A stretch of DNA of 64,000 bases from Carboxylicivirga sp. M1479 (GTDB lineage: Bacteria; Bacteroidota; Bacteroidia; Bacteroidales; Marinilabiliaceae), in contig NZ_VKDE01000011.1 in NCBI RefSeq assembly GCF_007097485.1, forward strand, positions 52,759-116,758, written 5' to 3'. Position numbers and translations under genes: made by a program. Position 1 is the stretch's first letter, and the number at the start of each line of letters is the position of its first letter. Shown piece after piece: positions 36,024 through 45,255 of the stretch. The notes below the pieces were generated by a model. That model had not been told where the DNA came from and did not search any database. It worked only from the letters and a program-made list of their open reading frames with translations.

Positions 36024-38474
36024 TTATATCTTCAATGGATTCTTAACTTTTTCATCTAAGAGCGCCAATTTAAGCACATCTGACACTTCTTTCACAAAAT
36101 GAAAAGTTAATCCTTCAAGGTAAATATCATTTATTTCAGTAATATCTTTTCGGTTATCATCTGATAGAATAATTTCAGTAATACCAGCGCGCTTAGCTGC
36201 CAATATTTTTTCTTTTATTCCTCCAACCGGTAACACTTTTCCTCGAAGGGTTATTTCACCCGTCATTGCTATACGAGCTTTTACTTTACGTTGTGTAAAA
36301 GCCGATGCCAATGAGGTAACCATGGTAACACCTGCTGATGGTCCATCTTTAGGAATGGCGCCCTCAGGAACATGTACATGAACATTCCACTCGTCAAAGG
36401 ATTCGCCTTTTAAACCAAATTTTTCAGCATTAGCTCTCAAATACTCCAAAGCCAAAACTGCTGATTCTTTCATTACATCTCCCAAATTACCAGTCAATGT
36501 AAGCTTACCCTTACCTTTGCTTAAGCTCGTTTCAACAAATAATATTTCTCCACCAACTGCAGTCCAAGCTAAGCCAGTAACAACACCAGCAGAATAATTA
36601 TCTTGCCATTTATCCTTAGAAAAACGTTCAACACCCAAGTATTCGGCAACATCTTTAATTGCCAATGTCTTCTTTAATTCCTCTTCCTTAGCAATTTTTA
36701 AAGCTATTTTACGGAACAATTTGGCCAACACCTTATCAAGCTCACGAACACCCGATTCACGGGTATAAGATTCAACTATATATGAAAGTACCTTTTTACT
36801 TATGGATACAGTTCCTTTTGGAATACCGTGATTTTCCATTTGCTTAGGCAGTAAGTGACGCTTGGCAATTTCTGTTTTTTCTTCCAGGATATAACCACTC
36901 ACATTAATCAATTCCATGCGATCAAGTAATGGTTGAGATATCCCACCCAAGGTATTAGCCGTGGCAACAAACATAGTTTTGGATAAGTCAAAATCCACTT
37001 CCAGGAAATTATCATGAAAATGCTCATTTTGCTCTGGATCCAAAACCTCAAGCAAGGCCGCGGACGGATCTCCATGAGCACTGGCATTAACTTTATCTAT
37101 TTCATCAAGGATAAATACAGGATTGGCAGCACCAGACTTACGAATGCTTTGAATAATACGTCCAGGCATAGCTCCGATATAGGTCTTACGATGACCACGG
37201 ATCTCAGCCTCGTCGTGTACGCCACCTAATGACATTCGCACGTACTTACGTCCTACAGACTCGGCAATTGACTTTCCTAATGATGTTTTACCTACTCCAG
37301 GAGGGCCATATAAACATATAATTGGCGACTTTAATTCACCTTTAAGCTTAAGAACAGCCAAATGCTCCAAAATTCGTTCTTTCACCTTATCCAAACCGTA
37401 ATGATCGCGATCAAGAATACGTTCTGCTCTTTTCAGATCGTAATTATCTTTCGTATACTCGTTCCAAGGTAAATCAATGAGTGTTTGTAGGTAGTTGTGT
37501 TGTACTGAATATTCACCAGCTGCCGGATTCAATCGCTGAAGTTTATCTAACTCCTTTTTGAATAAATCCTTAACTTCCTTACCCCACTTTTTCTTTTTAG
37601 CCTTTGCCTTTAAGTCAATTATCTCTTGCTCAATTGGACTAGAACCCAACTCATCCTGAATGGTTTTAATTTGCTGCTGCAACATATATTCACGTTGCTG
37701 CTGATCAATATCGAGCTTTACCTTGCTCTGAATATCGCTCTTCAGCTCCTGCATTTGCACTTCACGCGCCAAATGCTCCAATAACAACATGCCTCTATCT
37801 AACAAACTAGCTTTAGCTAACAGATCTTGCTTTTCATCAACACTAATGTCTGAATTAGAGCAAACAAAATTTATCAGGAAAGCATCGTTCTCAATATTTT
37901 TAACCGCAAAAGATGCCTCTGGTGGCACATTCGATGATGCTTTAATAACACGCAGTGACAGATCTTTAATAGAACTTACAACCGCCTCAAACTCGTCTTT
38001 ATCTTTTTCGCTTTTTTCGTCTTCCAATCCTTTTACCTTCGCCATATGATAAGGCTCATCGGTAATCATTTCCTCAAGCTCAAAGCGCTTTTTACCCTGT
38101 ATAATTACCGAAGTAGAGTTATCAGGCATCTCCAATACCTTGATGACCTTGGCAACCGTTCCAATTTCAAACAAGTCGTCTTTTTCAGGATCCTCAACCT
38201 TCACATCTTTCTGAGCGATGGCGCCAAAAACTCCCTTTGATTTTTGAACCTCACGGATAAGCTTTAATGATTTTTCGCGACCAATGGAAATGGGGATGAT
38301 AACACCCGGAAAAAGCACAGTATTACGTAAAGGTAAAATTGGCAAGATGTCAGGCACTTCATAAGAACTGACATTTTGTTCATCTTCATCAGAAACAATT
38401 GGAATAAACTCAGCGTCAGACTCAAAAACATCAGACATCAATACTTCATCTAAACCAAATTTATTATTATCCAT
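36024..38474 (-). CDS. lon: ATP-dependent protease Lon
   Basis: An 816-residue cytoplasmic AAA+ serine protease for damaged and regulatory proteins. Order: N-terminal substrate-binding domain (DILPILPLRNTVLFPGV, residues ~40-240), coiled coil, AAA module with Walker A GPPGVGKTSLGKS and Walker B VFILDEIDKV, then the protease domain with catalytic Ser in PKDGPSAGVTM and Lys in GGIKEKILAAKRAG. I chose the ATG at 38474 (MDNNKFGLDEVLMSD); the 31 residues upstream to 38567 lack conservation and would almost abut the neighbouring gene. All catalytic residues are present. Confidence 0.95.
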   Translation of the reverse strand: MDNNKFGLDEVLMSDVFESDAEFIPIVSDEDEQNVSSYEVPDILPILPLRNTVLFPGVIIPISIGREKSLKLIREVQKSKGVFGAIAQKDVKVEDPEKDDLFEIGTVAKVIKVLEMPDNSTSVIIQGKKRFELEEMITDEPYHMAKVKGLEDEKSEKDKDEFEAVVSSIKDLSLRVIKASSNVPPEASFAVKNIENDAFLINFVCSNSDISVDEKQDLLAKASLLDRGMLLLEHLAREVQMQELKSDIQSKVKLDIDQQQREYMLQQQIKTIQDELGSSPIEQEIIDLKAKAKKKKWGKEVKDLFKKELDKLQRLNPAAGEYSVQHNYLQTLIDLPWNEYTKDNYDLKRAERILDRDHYGLDKVKERILEHLAVLKLKGELKSPIICLYGPPGVGKTSLGKSIAESVGRKYVRMSLGGVHDEAEIRGHRKTYIGAMPGRIIQSIRKSGAANPVFILDEIDKVNASAHGDPSAALLEVLDPEQNEHFHDNFLEVDFDLSKTMFVATANTLGGISQPLLDRMELINVSGYILEEKTEIAKRHLLPKQMENHGIPKGTVSISKKVLSYIVESYTRESGVRELDKVLAKLFRKIALKIAKEEELKKTLAIKDVAEYLGVERFSKDKWQDNYSAGVVTGLAWTAVGGEILFVETSLSKGKGKLTLTGNLGDVMKESAVLALEYLRANAEKFGLKGESFDEWNVHVHVPEGAIPKDGPSAGVTMVTSLASAFTQRKVKARIAMTGEITLRGKVLPVGGIKEKILAAKRAGITEIILSDDNRKDITEINDIYLEGLTFHFVKEVSDVLKLALLDEKVKNPLKI

Positions 38475-38569
38475 ATCTTTAATCTCTATATCAATCCTAC
38501 TTATGACAAAATGTCTTTCGATAGGTTTTAAATAATCAGAAAGGCTTATAGTCAATTGGCGTGCCAAAA

Positions 38570-39784
38570 TTACCTAAAGGACGATCTGTATTTTTTCGTT
38601 AGTTCAAAAACATCACTCAGCACACTTGTATCATCTTCCGTAAGCTCCACATTTCGACGAGCCATTGCCATTTTAGCTGTATTTTCAACCGCTTTTAAAC
38701 GATTAACTTTAAACCCCTGTGGACCGCCAATTACGAATGATGGAATAAAATTTCTAGGAAATCCGCTTCCGAAAATATTACTACCAACACCTACTACTGT
38801 ACCCGAGTTAAAAGAAGTATTAATGGCACATCTTGAATAATCACCCATTACTAATCCACAAAATTGCAGTCCTGTTTTTGCAAATCGCTCGCTATTGTAA
38901 TCCCAAAGTTTTACAAGAGCAAAATCATTTTTCAGATTTGAGGTATTGGTATCCGCTCCAAGATTGCACCATTCGCCCAGTATTGAATCGCCTAAATAAC
39001 CATCGTGTACCTTGTTGCAATAACCGGTAATTACAGAGTTACTAACTTCTCCACCAACTTTTGACCAAGGCCCAATACTTGCTCCCTGATGAATTTTAGC
39101 ACCCATGCTAATTTGAGCTGATTCACAAACAGCAATAGGCCCTCGTAACATGGCACCTTCATGTACCTTAGCATTTTTTCCAATATAAATAGGGCCATCT
39201 TTAGGGTTCAGATAACAATATTCAACCTCTGCACCCTCTTCAACAAATATTTGCTTAGCTATCTGCGGATCTTTATTGGCCCCAACAATCGTCACTGTCT
39301 CATCCAAAGCATGAGTAGTTCTACCTTTGGTAAGAAGTGCATAATCTTTAGCTATTTCGTTTTTATTGTAAGATATAAGCTGATGTACTTTGCTTAGAAA
39401 GTCTAACTCGCCTGCATATTCTAAAGCCTCATCACTTGAAAAATCGTTAACAAGTAATTTATCAGCAATTGAATTATCGCCCCGAACAGCTAATACCTCA
39501 CCATCCTTAATCAAAGATGAACCTATGCCTAGTTTACCAACAGCAGAAGCAAGCTCTTTTGTTGGCAATACCGAAGCATTGATAAAAATATTGTCGTCGG
39601 CTAAAACACTTTGAAACTTTATGCTTAATGTTTTTGAACACAAGTAACTGGCAGAAGCATTGAGATACTTCTCCCATTTTTCTTTTATGGTTAAGATACC
39701 GCAGCGGATATCGGCTTGCGGACGCGTAAAAGTAAGCGGCAGCATACCTTTATTGTGTTGATTATCAAAGATAACAATGTTCAT
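38570..39784 (-). CDS. GlmU-like putative sugar nucleotidyltransferase
   Basis: A 404-residue protein with an N-terminal nucleotidyltransferase-like part (MNIVIFDNQHNKGMLPLTFT, residues 1-~160) and a C-terminal left-handed beta-helix of hexapeptide repeats (GPIYIGKNAKVHEGAMLRGP, VCESAQISMGAKIHQGASIG). This matches the Bacteroidota family annotated as GlmU-like sugar nucleotidyltransferase. The pyrophosphorylase signature LxxGxGTRM is absent, so enzymatic activity is uncertain. I chose the ATG at 39784. It lies 95 bp upstream of lon and may be co-transcribed with it. Confidence 0.8.
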   Translation of the reverse strand: MNIVIFDNQHNKGMLPLTFTRPQADIRCGILTIKEKWEKYLNASASYLCSKTLSIKFQSVLADDNIFINASVLPTKELASAVGKLGIGSSLIKDGEVLAVRGDNSIADKLLVNDFSSDEALEYAGELDFLSKVHQLISYNKNEIAKDYALLTKGRTTHALDETVTIVGANKDPQIAKQIFVEEGAEVEYCYLNPKDGPIYIGKNAKVHEGAMLRGPIAVCESAQISMGAKIHQGASIGPWSKVGGEVSNSVITGYCNKVHDGYLGDSILGEWCNLGADTNTSNLKNDFALVKLWDYNSERFAKTGLQFCGLVMGDYSRCAINTSFNSGTVVGVGSNIFGSGFPRNFIPSFVIGGPQGFKVNRLKAVENTAKMAMARRNVELTEDDTSVLSDVFELTKKYRSSFR

Positions 39785-39817
39785 AATTGTATTTTTTACT
39801 TTCAACAATTTACAATA

Positions 39818-39848
39818 AAAAAAAAGCTCCGGAAATTCCGAAGCTTTA
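39818..39848 (-). terminator. Terminator of rpmE2
   Basis: On the minus strand AAAGCTTCGGAATTTCCGGAGCTTT is a near-perfect hairpin followed by nine T, 20 bp after the L31 stop. Confidence 0.9.
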
Positions 39849-39868
39849 TATTTTGTACCAAGCGTTAA

Positions 39869-40129
39869 TTACTTACGCTTATCGAAGTGCTTTTGGTATC
39901 TGCTCATGAACTTATCTACACGTCCTGCAGTATCAACAAGCTTCATCTTACCAGTATAGAACGGGTGCGATGTACTTGAGATTTCTAATTTAACCTGAGG
40001 ATATTCAACTCCGTCAATCTCAACAGTATCTTTCGTGTTAACAGTAGAACGAGTAAGAAAGGTATCCCCATTTGACATGTCAGTAAATGCTACTAACCTA
40101 TAGTTGTCTGGATGTATTCCCTGTTTCAT
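39869..40129 (-). CDS. rpmE2: 50S ribosomal protein bL31, type B
   Basis: An 86-residue ribosomal protein. It begins [20 protein letters not shown] and contains no cysteine, so it is the zinc-free type B form. The conserved [20 protein letters not shown] is present, with a basic C-terminus. I chose the ATG at 40129; a 16-residue upstream extension to 40177 does not fit the family. It has its own terminator. Confidence 0.96.
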   Translation of the reverse strand: MKQGIHPDNYRLVAFTDMSNGDTFLTRSTVNTKDTVEIDGVEYPQVKLEISSTSHPFYTGKMKLVDTAGRVDKFMSRYQKHFDKRK

Positions 40130-40232
40130 TGTTATATAATTTAAATCTTTAATATTCTGATTCGTATCGGGCTGCAAAGGTAAATTATAAATTTAAACCA
40201 GCAAAGCATTTAATACATTTAATCTCTGAATT

Positions 40233-41432
40233 TTATAAATCTTTTTCACTTTTCGCATTATACTTCGTATCTAGTGGAATAGATGAGGCTCTTACCTGAC
40301 TCTCATTCCCTTGATTAAATAAATATCGATAGGTAATGTGTTTTTTTCCAAACGTGGCACCCATAGACTCTTGCAAAATACGCATTTTTGGGTTAAAATC
40401 TCCCACCCAAGACAATTCAAGTTCTTTAATATGCGGATTTTTCTCCACTGCTCCGTTAAGATGCCAAAACAAGCCCGACTCAATACCAGAACGCTGAAAC
40501 TTAGGTACTACACCTAAAATAACAACACGCGCCCTCGTCATGTACTTTTTATTCTTCATCCAAGCAAAACGCAACTTATTCCACAGGTTCATTTTACCAT
40601 TAAAATGTTTCAATATTTGATTTACATCAGGAAATAATACAATAAAACCTATGGGTTTATTCTCGTGATATGCATACCAAATAAGTTCCTCGATCATAAA
40701 AGGCTTGGCTTTCATCAAAGTTGCTTTCAAGCTTTTTTTATCAATTGGGGTAAAATTCTCATGAAAACGCCAGGCATCATTATAAACTGCCTCAAAGTCA
40801 TCTACAAACGTATCTGCCTCCTTAATTTTAAAATGCTTAAAACTAAAACCATCCTTTTTGACAACCCAACCCGCTATCTTCCAAAATCGCTCGGGAAAAG
40901 GCGTTGTTAAATCTAAATGATTTGTTATTTGCTCAAAATAGGTATTAAAACCATAGGCTTCGAAAAAAGCCTGATAGTAGGGCGGATTGTACTGCATGCC
41001 AAAACCAGGTTGCGTAAAACCATCGACAAGGCATCCCCAAAAATTATCATTCTCGCCAAAATTAATGGGGCCATCCATGGCTTCCATCCCTTGAGACTTG
41101 AGCCAATCACGAGCGGTATCAAATAACAGAAAAGCAGCTTCTTTATTGTCGATGCATTCGAAAAAACCTAAACCACCAGTGGGTTGTTCAAATCCATTTG
41201 CTTTTTTGTTATTGACAAAAGCAGCTACACGACCAATTACCTCATTTTCATCAATTAAAACAAAGCGAGTTGCGTTTCCATGATTAAAATAAGTATTGGC
41301 TTTCGGATCAAATACCTCTTGAATCATTGAATCAAGGGGTCTTACATAAGCCTCATCCTGTTGGTAAATACCATCTACAACATCTAAAAACTGCCTTTGT
41401 AATAGTTTATCTGATACCTCAATTATTTTCAT
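40233..41432 (-). CDS. GNAT-fold N-acetyltransferase-like protein
   Basis: A 399-residue cytoplasmic protein. The GNAT-like pattern appears twice in weak form: residues ~45-75 (ATRFVLIDENEVIGRVAAFV) and the C-terminal part with ARVVILGVVPKFQRSGIESG, which fits the acetyl-CoA-binding loop (here QRSGIESG) and the following helix. Long versions of this kind are common in Bacteroidota and carry general acyltransferase labels only. No substrate is apparent. The gene is separate from its neighbours. Confidence 0.7.
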   Translation of the reverse strand: MKIIEVSDKLLQRQFLDVVDGIYQQDEAYVRPLDSMIQEVFDPKANTYFNHGNATRFVLIDENEVIGRVAAFVNNKKANGFEQPTGGLGFFECIDNKEAAFLLFDTARDWLKSQGMEAMDGPINFGENDNFWGCLVDGFTQPGFGMQYNPPYYQAFFEAYGFNTYFEQITNHLDLTTPFPERFWKIAGWVVKKDGFSFKHFKIKEADTFVDDFEAVYNDAWRFHENFTPIDKKSLKATLMKAKPFMIEELIWYAYHENKPIGFIVLFPDVNQILKHFNGKMNLWNKLRFAWMKNKKYMTRARVVILGVVPKFQRSGIESGLFWHLNGAVEKNPHIKELELSWVGDFNPKMRILQESMGATFGKKHITYRYLFNQGNESQVRASSIPLDTKYNAKSEKDL

Positions 41433-41593
41433 CTACAATCTACTTTAGTTTAAGGGATATAAGGAACCTACAGGCTCACTACAAAAATAAACGAATAATT
41501 TATTTTTCCTAGAAATTACATCTTAGCATTCGGCACATAAAACCACATTAGAGCGATTGAAAATACTGCCTCAAAAAGTTTATTGCAGACCAA

Positions 41594-41624
41594 ATAAAAA
41601 GAGCGAACTGTAACCAATTCGCTC
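41594..41624 (-). terminator. Terminator of the class V aminotransferase gene
   Basis: On the minus strand GAGCGAA/TTCGCTC forms a stem with a 10-nt loop, followed by TTTTTATTTGG, 25 bp after the stop. Confidence 0.75.
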
Positions 41625-41648
41625 ATTTCAAATATTTTAAATAATTAC

Positions 41649-43118
41649 TTAAAAGTTAAACCATGTAGCATAATCAGCTGGCACCTTTCTACCAACACTT
41701 TTGTGGAAATACTCGTTGTGAGCTGCTTCATAAACGTAATCTTTCTCCATCTCCCTCCAATTAGCTGACACATCACGCACTGCTGCAATCAAATAATTCA
41801 CTTCATCATCAGTCATGGTTGGATGCACTGACATTCTAATCCATCCTGGCTTTTCAGATAAATCGCCTTTATTTATTTTACTGGTAATCTTATTTGAAGT
41901 ATAATAATCAACATGTAAAAGATAGTGCCCATAGGTTCCAGCACACGAACATCCGCCGCGCACCTGAATCCCATAATGATCATTCAACAAACGCACTGCC
42001 AAGTTAAAGTGCAGGTCATCAACATAAAAAGAAATTGCACCAAGACGACTATCAATATTATTGGCCAAAATGTTCATGCCTGGTATCTGACGAAATTCCC
42101 TTAGAACCTTTTCAATTATTTCGTCCTCACGAGCATGGATCTTCTCCACTCCCATCTCTTCCTTGAGCTTTATAACCATTGCCGATTTTATCGATTGCAA
42201 AAAGCCAGGCGTACCACCATCTTCTCTCGCCTCAATATCATCAACATAGCGGTATTTCCCCCATCGATTAGTCCAATCTACTGTTCCTCCGCCCGAATTA
42301 TCTGGTGCTGAATTATGATACAAAGCACGATTAAACACCATGATGCCCGAACTTCCAGGCCCTCCCAAAAATTTATGTGGAGAAAAAAAGATGGCATCTA
42401 AACTCTCCAATGGATCTCCAGGGTGCATATTTATTTCATCATAAGGTGCCGAAGCGGCAAAATCAATAAAACAAAATCCCCCATTTTCGTGCATTATACG
42501 TGCTAACTGGTGGTATTCTGTACGAACACCAGTTACGTTTGAGCAAGCACTAAACGATCCTATTTTAAGTGTTCTGTTCTTATATTTCTCAACCTCACGG
42601 CGCAAAGCATCGGGATTAACTAAAAGCTGATCATCCGGCTCAATTACTACAACATCTGCATTCGTTTCTAGCCACGATGTATGATTTGAATGATGCTCCA
42701 TATGCGTAATAAAAACCACAGGGCGCTGATCAACAGGAATACTGCAAAATTGCTGAGCCTGCTCTGGAACACGCATACCCAATATTCGCTGTAACTTATT
42801 TACCACATAGGTCATTCCAAAACCAGCAGTAATTATTATATCATCAGGACCGGCATTGACGTGTTTCTTAATTATTTGATGCGATTGTTTATAGATATTC
42901 GTCATGATTAATCCCGTATCGCTCGACTCCGAATGAGTATTAGCAACCATCGGTCCTATCTTTTCCAGCATCAACTTTTCAATGGGCTCATACAATCGAC
43001 CACTAGCAATCCAATCGGCATAAACCAATGGCTTGTCTCCATAAGGTGTAGTTATCTTCGCATCCCATCCTATGGTATTTTTTCTAAACTTGTCGAAATG
43101 TCCCTCTAATGCATTCAT
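41649..43118 (-). CDS. Class V aminotransferase / cysteine desulfurase-like PLP enzyme
   Basis: A 489-residue PLP-dependent enzyme of the NifS-like fold. Visible features are the N-terminal YADWIASGRLYEPIEK, the histidine stacking on PLP in THMEHHSN, the Asp of GGFCFIDFAASAPYDE and the PLP-lysine motif DAIFFSPHKFLGGPGSSG. The segment RGGCSCAGTYGHYLL carries cysteines in the region of the catalytic loop of cysteine desulfurases. The protein is about 80 residues longer than SufS/IscS. No suf or isc genes lie nearby. It may be a cysteine desulfurase or another lyase. I chose the ATG at 43118 (MNALEGHFDKF). Confidence 0.82.
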   Translation of the reverse strand: MNALEGHFDKFRKNTIGWDAKITTPYGDKPLVYADWIASGRLYEPIEKLMLEKIGPMVANTHSESSDTGLIMTNIYKQSHQIIKKHVNAGPDDIIITAGFGMTYVVNKLQRILGMRVPEQAQQFCSIPVDQRPVVFITHMEHHSNHTSWLETNADVVVIEPDDQLLVNPDALRREVEKYKNRTLKIGSFSACSNVTGVRTEYHQLARIMHENGGFCFIDFAASAPYDEINMHPGDPLESLDAIFFSPHKFLGGPGSSGIMVFNRALYHNSAPDNSGGGTVDWTNRWGKYRYVDDIEAREDGGTPGFLQSIKSAMVIKLKEEMGVEKIHAREDEIIEKVLREFRQIPGMNILANNIDSRLGAISFYVDDLHFNLAVRLLNDHYGIQVRGGCSCAGTYGHYLLHVDYYTSNKITSKINKGDLSEKPGWIRMSVHPTMTDDEVNYLIAAVRDVSANWREMEKDYVYEAAHNEYFHKSVGRKVPADYATWFNF

Positions 43119-43273
43119 CAATCTTCTGGTTTTAAACAAAATTACCACATAAACTCACACGCACTACTCAACTCTTATTTAGTGCGTGGCCAAATATAAA
43201 TAATTATATACGAAGAAAAATATGACTTTCGATACAAGTCGGTCATTTTCAAATCAGTATTCGAATGCCTAAA

Positions 43274-43951
43274 TCAGGGATTCAAATAATCTATTTCAGT
43301 CAGAATTTCCTGTGCCATGGCTTGATCTATTAGCCGATCCGACGATTGCTGTCGCTGAATAAAGTTGCTAAGCAATGAAATTTGATCAGGATTTTTACGC
43401 ATTTGCATCCGCAAAGCAAACGAAGCGGCTTGCAACACAAGTGCATTATCTTCAGAAATAAGTTCAACAAGGTCTTTAATTGAATAAGAGATGGCATGAT
43501 CTAATTTTAAACGATGTCCAAGTGTGTAAAAGGCACATGCTTTCAATTCCTGACTAGTGCCAATTAACCAATCTTTTATTAGGTCATCGATATTATTCAA
43601 ACGCTGCCATAGAAACATTGCCGAACGCTCAACCAAATCTTTGTTATTCACTTTATCAGCCCACTCAACACAACGTTCTAATGCCATGTCTTCATTCTCG
43701 ACCAATAAAGTGGCCAACAACATGGTTTCGCGTATTTCAAGAAACCATAAGCGTTCGGCCAACTCATAGCTGTAAGGAATTTTCTTTAATAACTGCTTTA
43801 AATGTGGCATACCCACACCATAATTTTGCCTATAACGAATGCCTCTATCCTCCATTTGCGCGGTAGTGGCTCCATTCATATATAATTTTAACTGAGCAAG
43901 CACCCAATCAAGCTCTTTCTCTACTCTCTGATTTTCAATATAGAACTTCAT
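43274..43951 (-). CDS. DNA alkylation repair protein (AlkD-like HEAT fold)
   Basis: A 225-residue all-helical protein of the AlkD/AlkC-like family, built of HEAT-type repeats that wrap DNA and excise alkylated bases in characterised members. Typical pieces are GMPHLKQLLKKIPYSYELAE, ETMLLATLLVENEDMALER and KDLVERSAMFLWQRL (the position of the AlkD Trp/Asp active-site region cannot be confirmed by eye). It stands alone near tRNA-His. Family membership is likely; glycosylase activity is inference. Confidence 0.75.
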   Translation of the reverse strand: MKFYIENQRVEKELDWVLAQLKLYMNGATTAQMEDRGIRYRQNYGVGMPHLKQLLKKIPYSYELAERLWFLEIRETMLLATLLVENEDMALERCVEWADKVNNKDLVERSAMFLWQRLNNIDDLIKDWLIGTSQELKACAFYTLGHRLKLDHAISYSIKDLVELISEDNALVLQAASFALRMQMRKNPDQISLLSNFIQRQQSSDRLIDQAMAQEILTEIDYLNP

Positions 43952-44010
43952 ATCTCCCCTATTTGATCAATTACAAAGGAAAAAGTTTTTTTGATTTTTT
44001 TCATTACTTA

Positions 44011-44042
44011 TTGCAATTATTAGAACACATCTATTATCTTTG
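44011..44042 (+). promoter_or_regulatory. Promoter of tRNA-His
   Basis: TTG at 44011-44013 and TATCTTTG at 44035-44042 with a 21-bp gap match the Bacteroidota consensus. The tRNA begins 20 bp downstream. Confidence 0.8.
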
Positions 44043-44061
44043 CAATCGCAAAAACAAAAAT

Positions 44062-44136
44062 GGTGGTTGTAGCTCAGTTGGTTAGAGCGCTGGATTGTGG
44101 TTCCAGAGGTCGCCGGTTCGAAACCGGTCTTCCACC
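44062..44136 (+). tRNA. tRNA-His (anticodon GTG)
   Basis: Full cloverleaf: acceptor GTGGTTG, D arm GCTCAGTTGGTTAGAGC, anticodon stem CTGGA/TCCAG with loop TTGTGGT (anticodon GTG), and T arm GCCGG-TTCGAAA-CCGGT. An extra G at -1 (44062) faces C73, the hallmark of histidine tRNA. CCA is not encoded. The acceptor stem carries two T-T oppositions (positions 5:68 and 6:67), which looks odd but leaves five other pairs intact. Its own promoter and terminator flank it. Confidence 0.96.
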
Positions 44137-44140
44137 CAAA

Positions 44141-44172
44141 AGCCTTAGTTAGAAATAACTAAGGCTTTTTTT
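44141..44172 (+). terminator. Terminator of tRNA-His
   Basis: An AGCCTTAGTTA/TAACTAAGGCT hairpin with a GAAA loop is followed by seven T. Confidence 0.92.
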
Positions 44173-44320
44173 ATTACTATACATCACTCTCTCTTCTTTA
44201 TTTATACCGCGTTTAAATTACTGATATTCAGCTAACACTTACATATTTTTTCGTAATTTTCACTACTTATGAGCCCTTCATTAAGAAAACAACTTAGGTA
44301 GTAACGGAATATCACATATT

Positions 44321-45238
44321 ATGAAACGTAGAGATTTTTTGAGAACAGGCATTGGCGCCAGTTTATTAAGCGGTGCACTTCCTCTATTTGGAGGTTTGGA
44401 AAGTATTAATGGCATGCCAACTACATCATCCTATGATATAGCAGCGGTACGAGGAGGCAATGGAGCAGACATGTTCGACAGAGCCATTGAAGCTATTGGA
44501 GGCATGAGCAAATATGTGAAACCTGGGCAAAAAGTAGTTGTTAAGCCTAATATTGGTTGGGATGCTCCTCCTGAAAGAGCCGCGAATACTAACCCTGAGG
44601 TTGTAGCTCGCATTGTTAAGCGCTGTAAAGAAGCTGGCGCATCGGAAGTTTACGTTTTTGACAACACCTGTAACAAATGGGACCGTTGCTATCGTAACAG
44701 CGGAATTGAAGATGCCGTAAAAGCTGAAGGAGGAAAAATGGTTCCTGGAAACACTGAATCGCTATACAAGGAAGTAGATATACCGAATGGCGTTAGCTTA
44801 AAAAAGGCGAAAGTACATAAGATGATATTAGAGTCGGATGTATTTATCAATGTACCTGTAATGAAACACCACAGCAGCACACGCATTTCCTTGGCCATGA
44901 AAAACCTAATGGGTGTGGTTTGGGATCGTAAATTCTATCATTCAAATGACCTACACCAATGCATTGCTGATTTCTGCACTTTTAAAAAGCCTGATTTAAA
45001 CATTATTGATGGTTACAATATGATGACAAAGAATGGCCCAAGAGGTGTATCTGTTGCTGATGTTACTAATCTAAAGGCCTTGATCGCATCTACTGATATT
45101 GTAGCTGCCGATGCCGCTGCCACAAAAATGTTTGGTTTACAACCCGATGAAATTGGTCATATTAAAATAGGTCATGAAATGAAACTAGGTAACATGAACC
45201 TGGAAGAGCTAAGCATTAGCAAACAAAAGATGGCTTAA
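44321..45238 (+). CDS. DUF362 domain protein with Tat signal
   Basis: A 305-residue exported protein. The twin-arginine signal (MKRRDFLRTGIGASLLSGAL) indicates folded export, often after cofactor insertion. The rest is a DUF362 domain (KPGQKVVVKPNIGWDAPPER, then PVMKHHSSTRISLAMKNLMG and IIDGYNMMTKNGPRG), a family often paired with ferredoxins. Only a few cysteines are present (DNTCNKWDRCYRNS), so no classical cluster site is visible in this protein. It lies 17 bp upstream of a membrane polyferredoxin, with which it probably forms a redox unit of unknown role. Confidence 0.85.
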   Translation: MKRRDFLRTGIGASLLSGALPLFGGLESINGMPTTSSYDIAAVRGGNGADMFDRAIEAIGGMSKYVKPGQKVVVKPNIGWDAPPERAANTNPEVVARIVKRCKEAGASEVYVFDNTCNKWDRCYRNSGIEDAVKAEGGKMVPGNTESLYKEVDIPNGVSLKKAKVHKMILESDVFINVPVMKHHSSTRISLAMKNLMGVVWDRKFYHSNDLHQCIADFCTFKKPDLNIIDGYNMMTKNGPRGVSVADVTNLKALIASTDIVAADAAATKMFGLQPDEIGHIKIGHEMKLGNMNLEELSISKQKMA

Positions 45239-45255
45239 CGTACAAACATTATCGA

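Noticed and set aside
38475..38567. N-terminal extension of Lon
   Set aside because: The 31 extra residues do not fit the Lon N-domain and the frame would begin 3 bp from the neighbouring stop codon.
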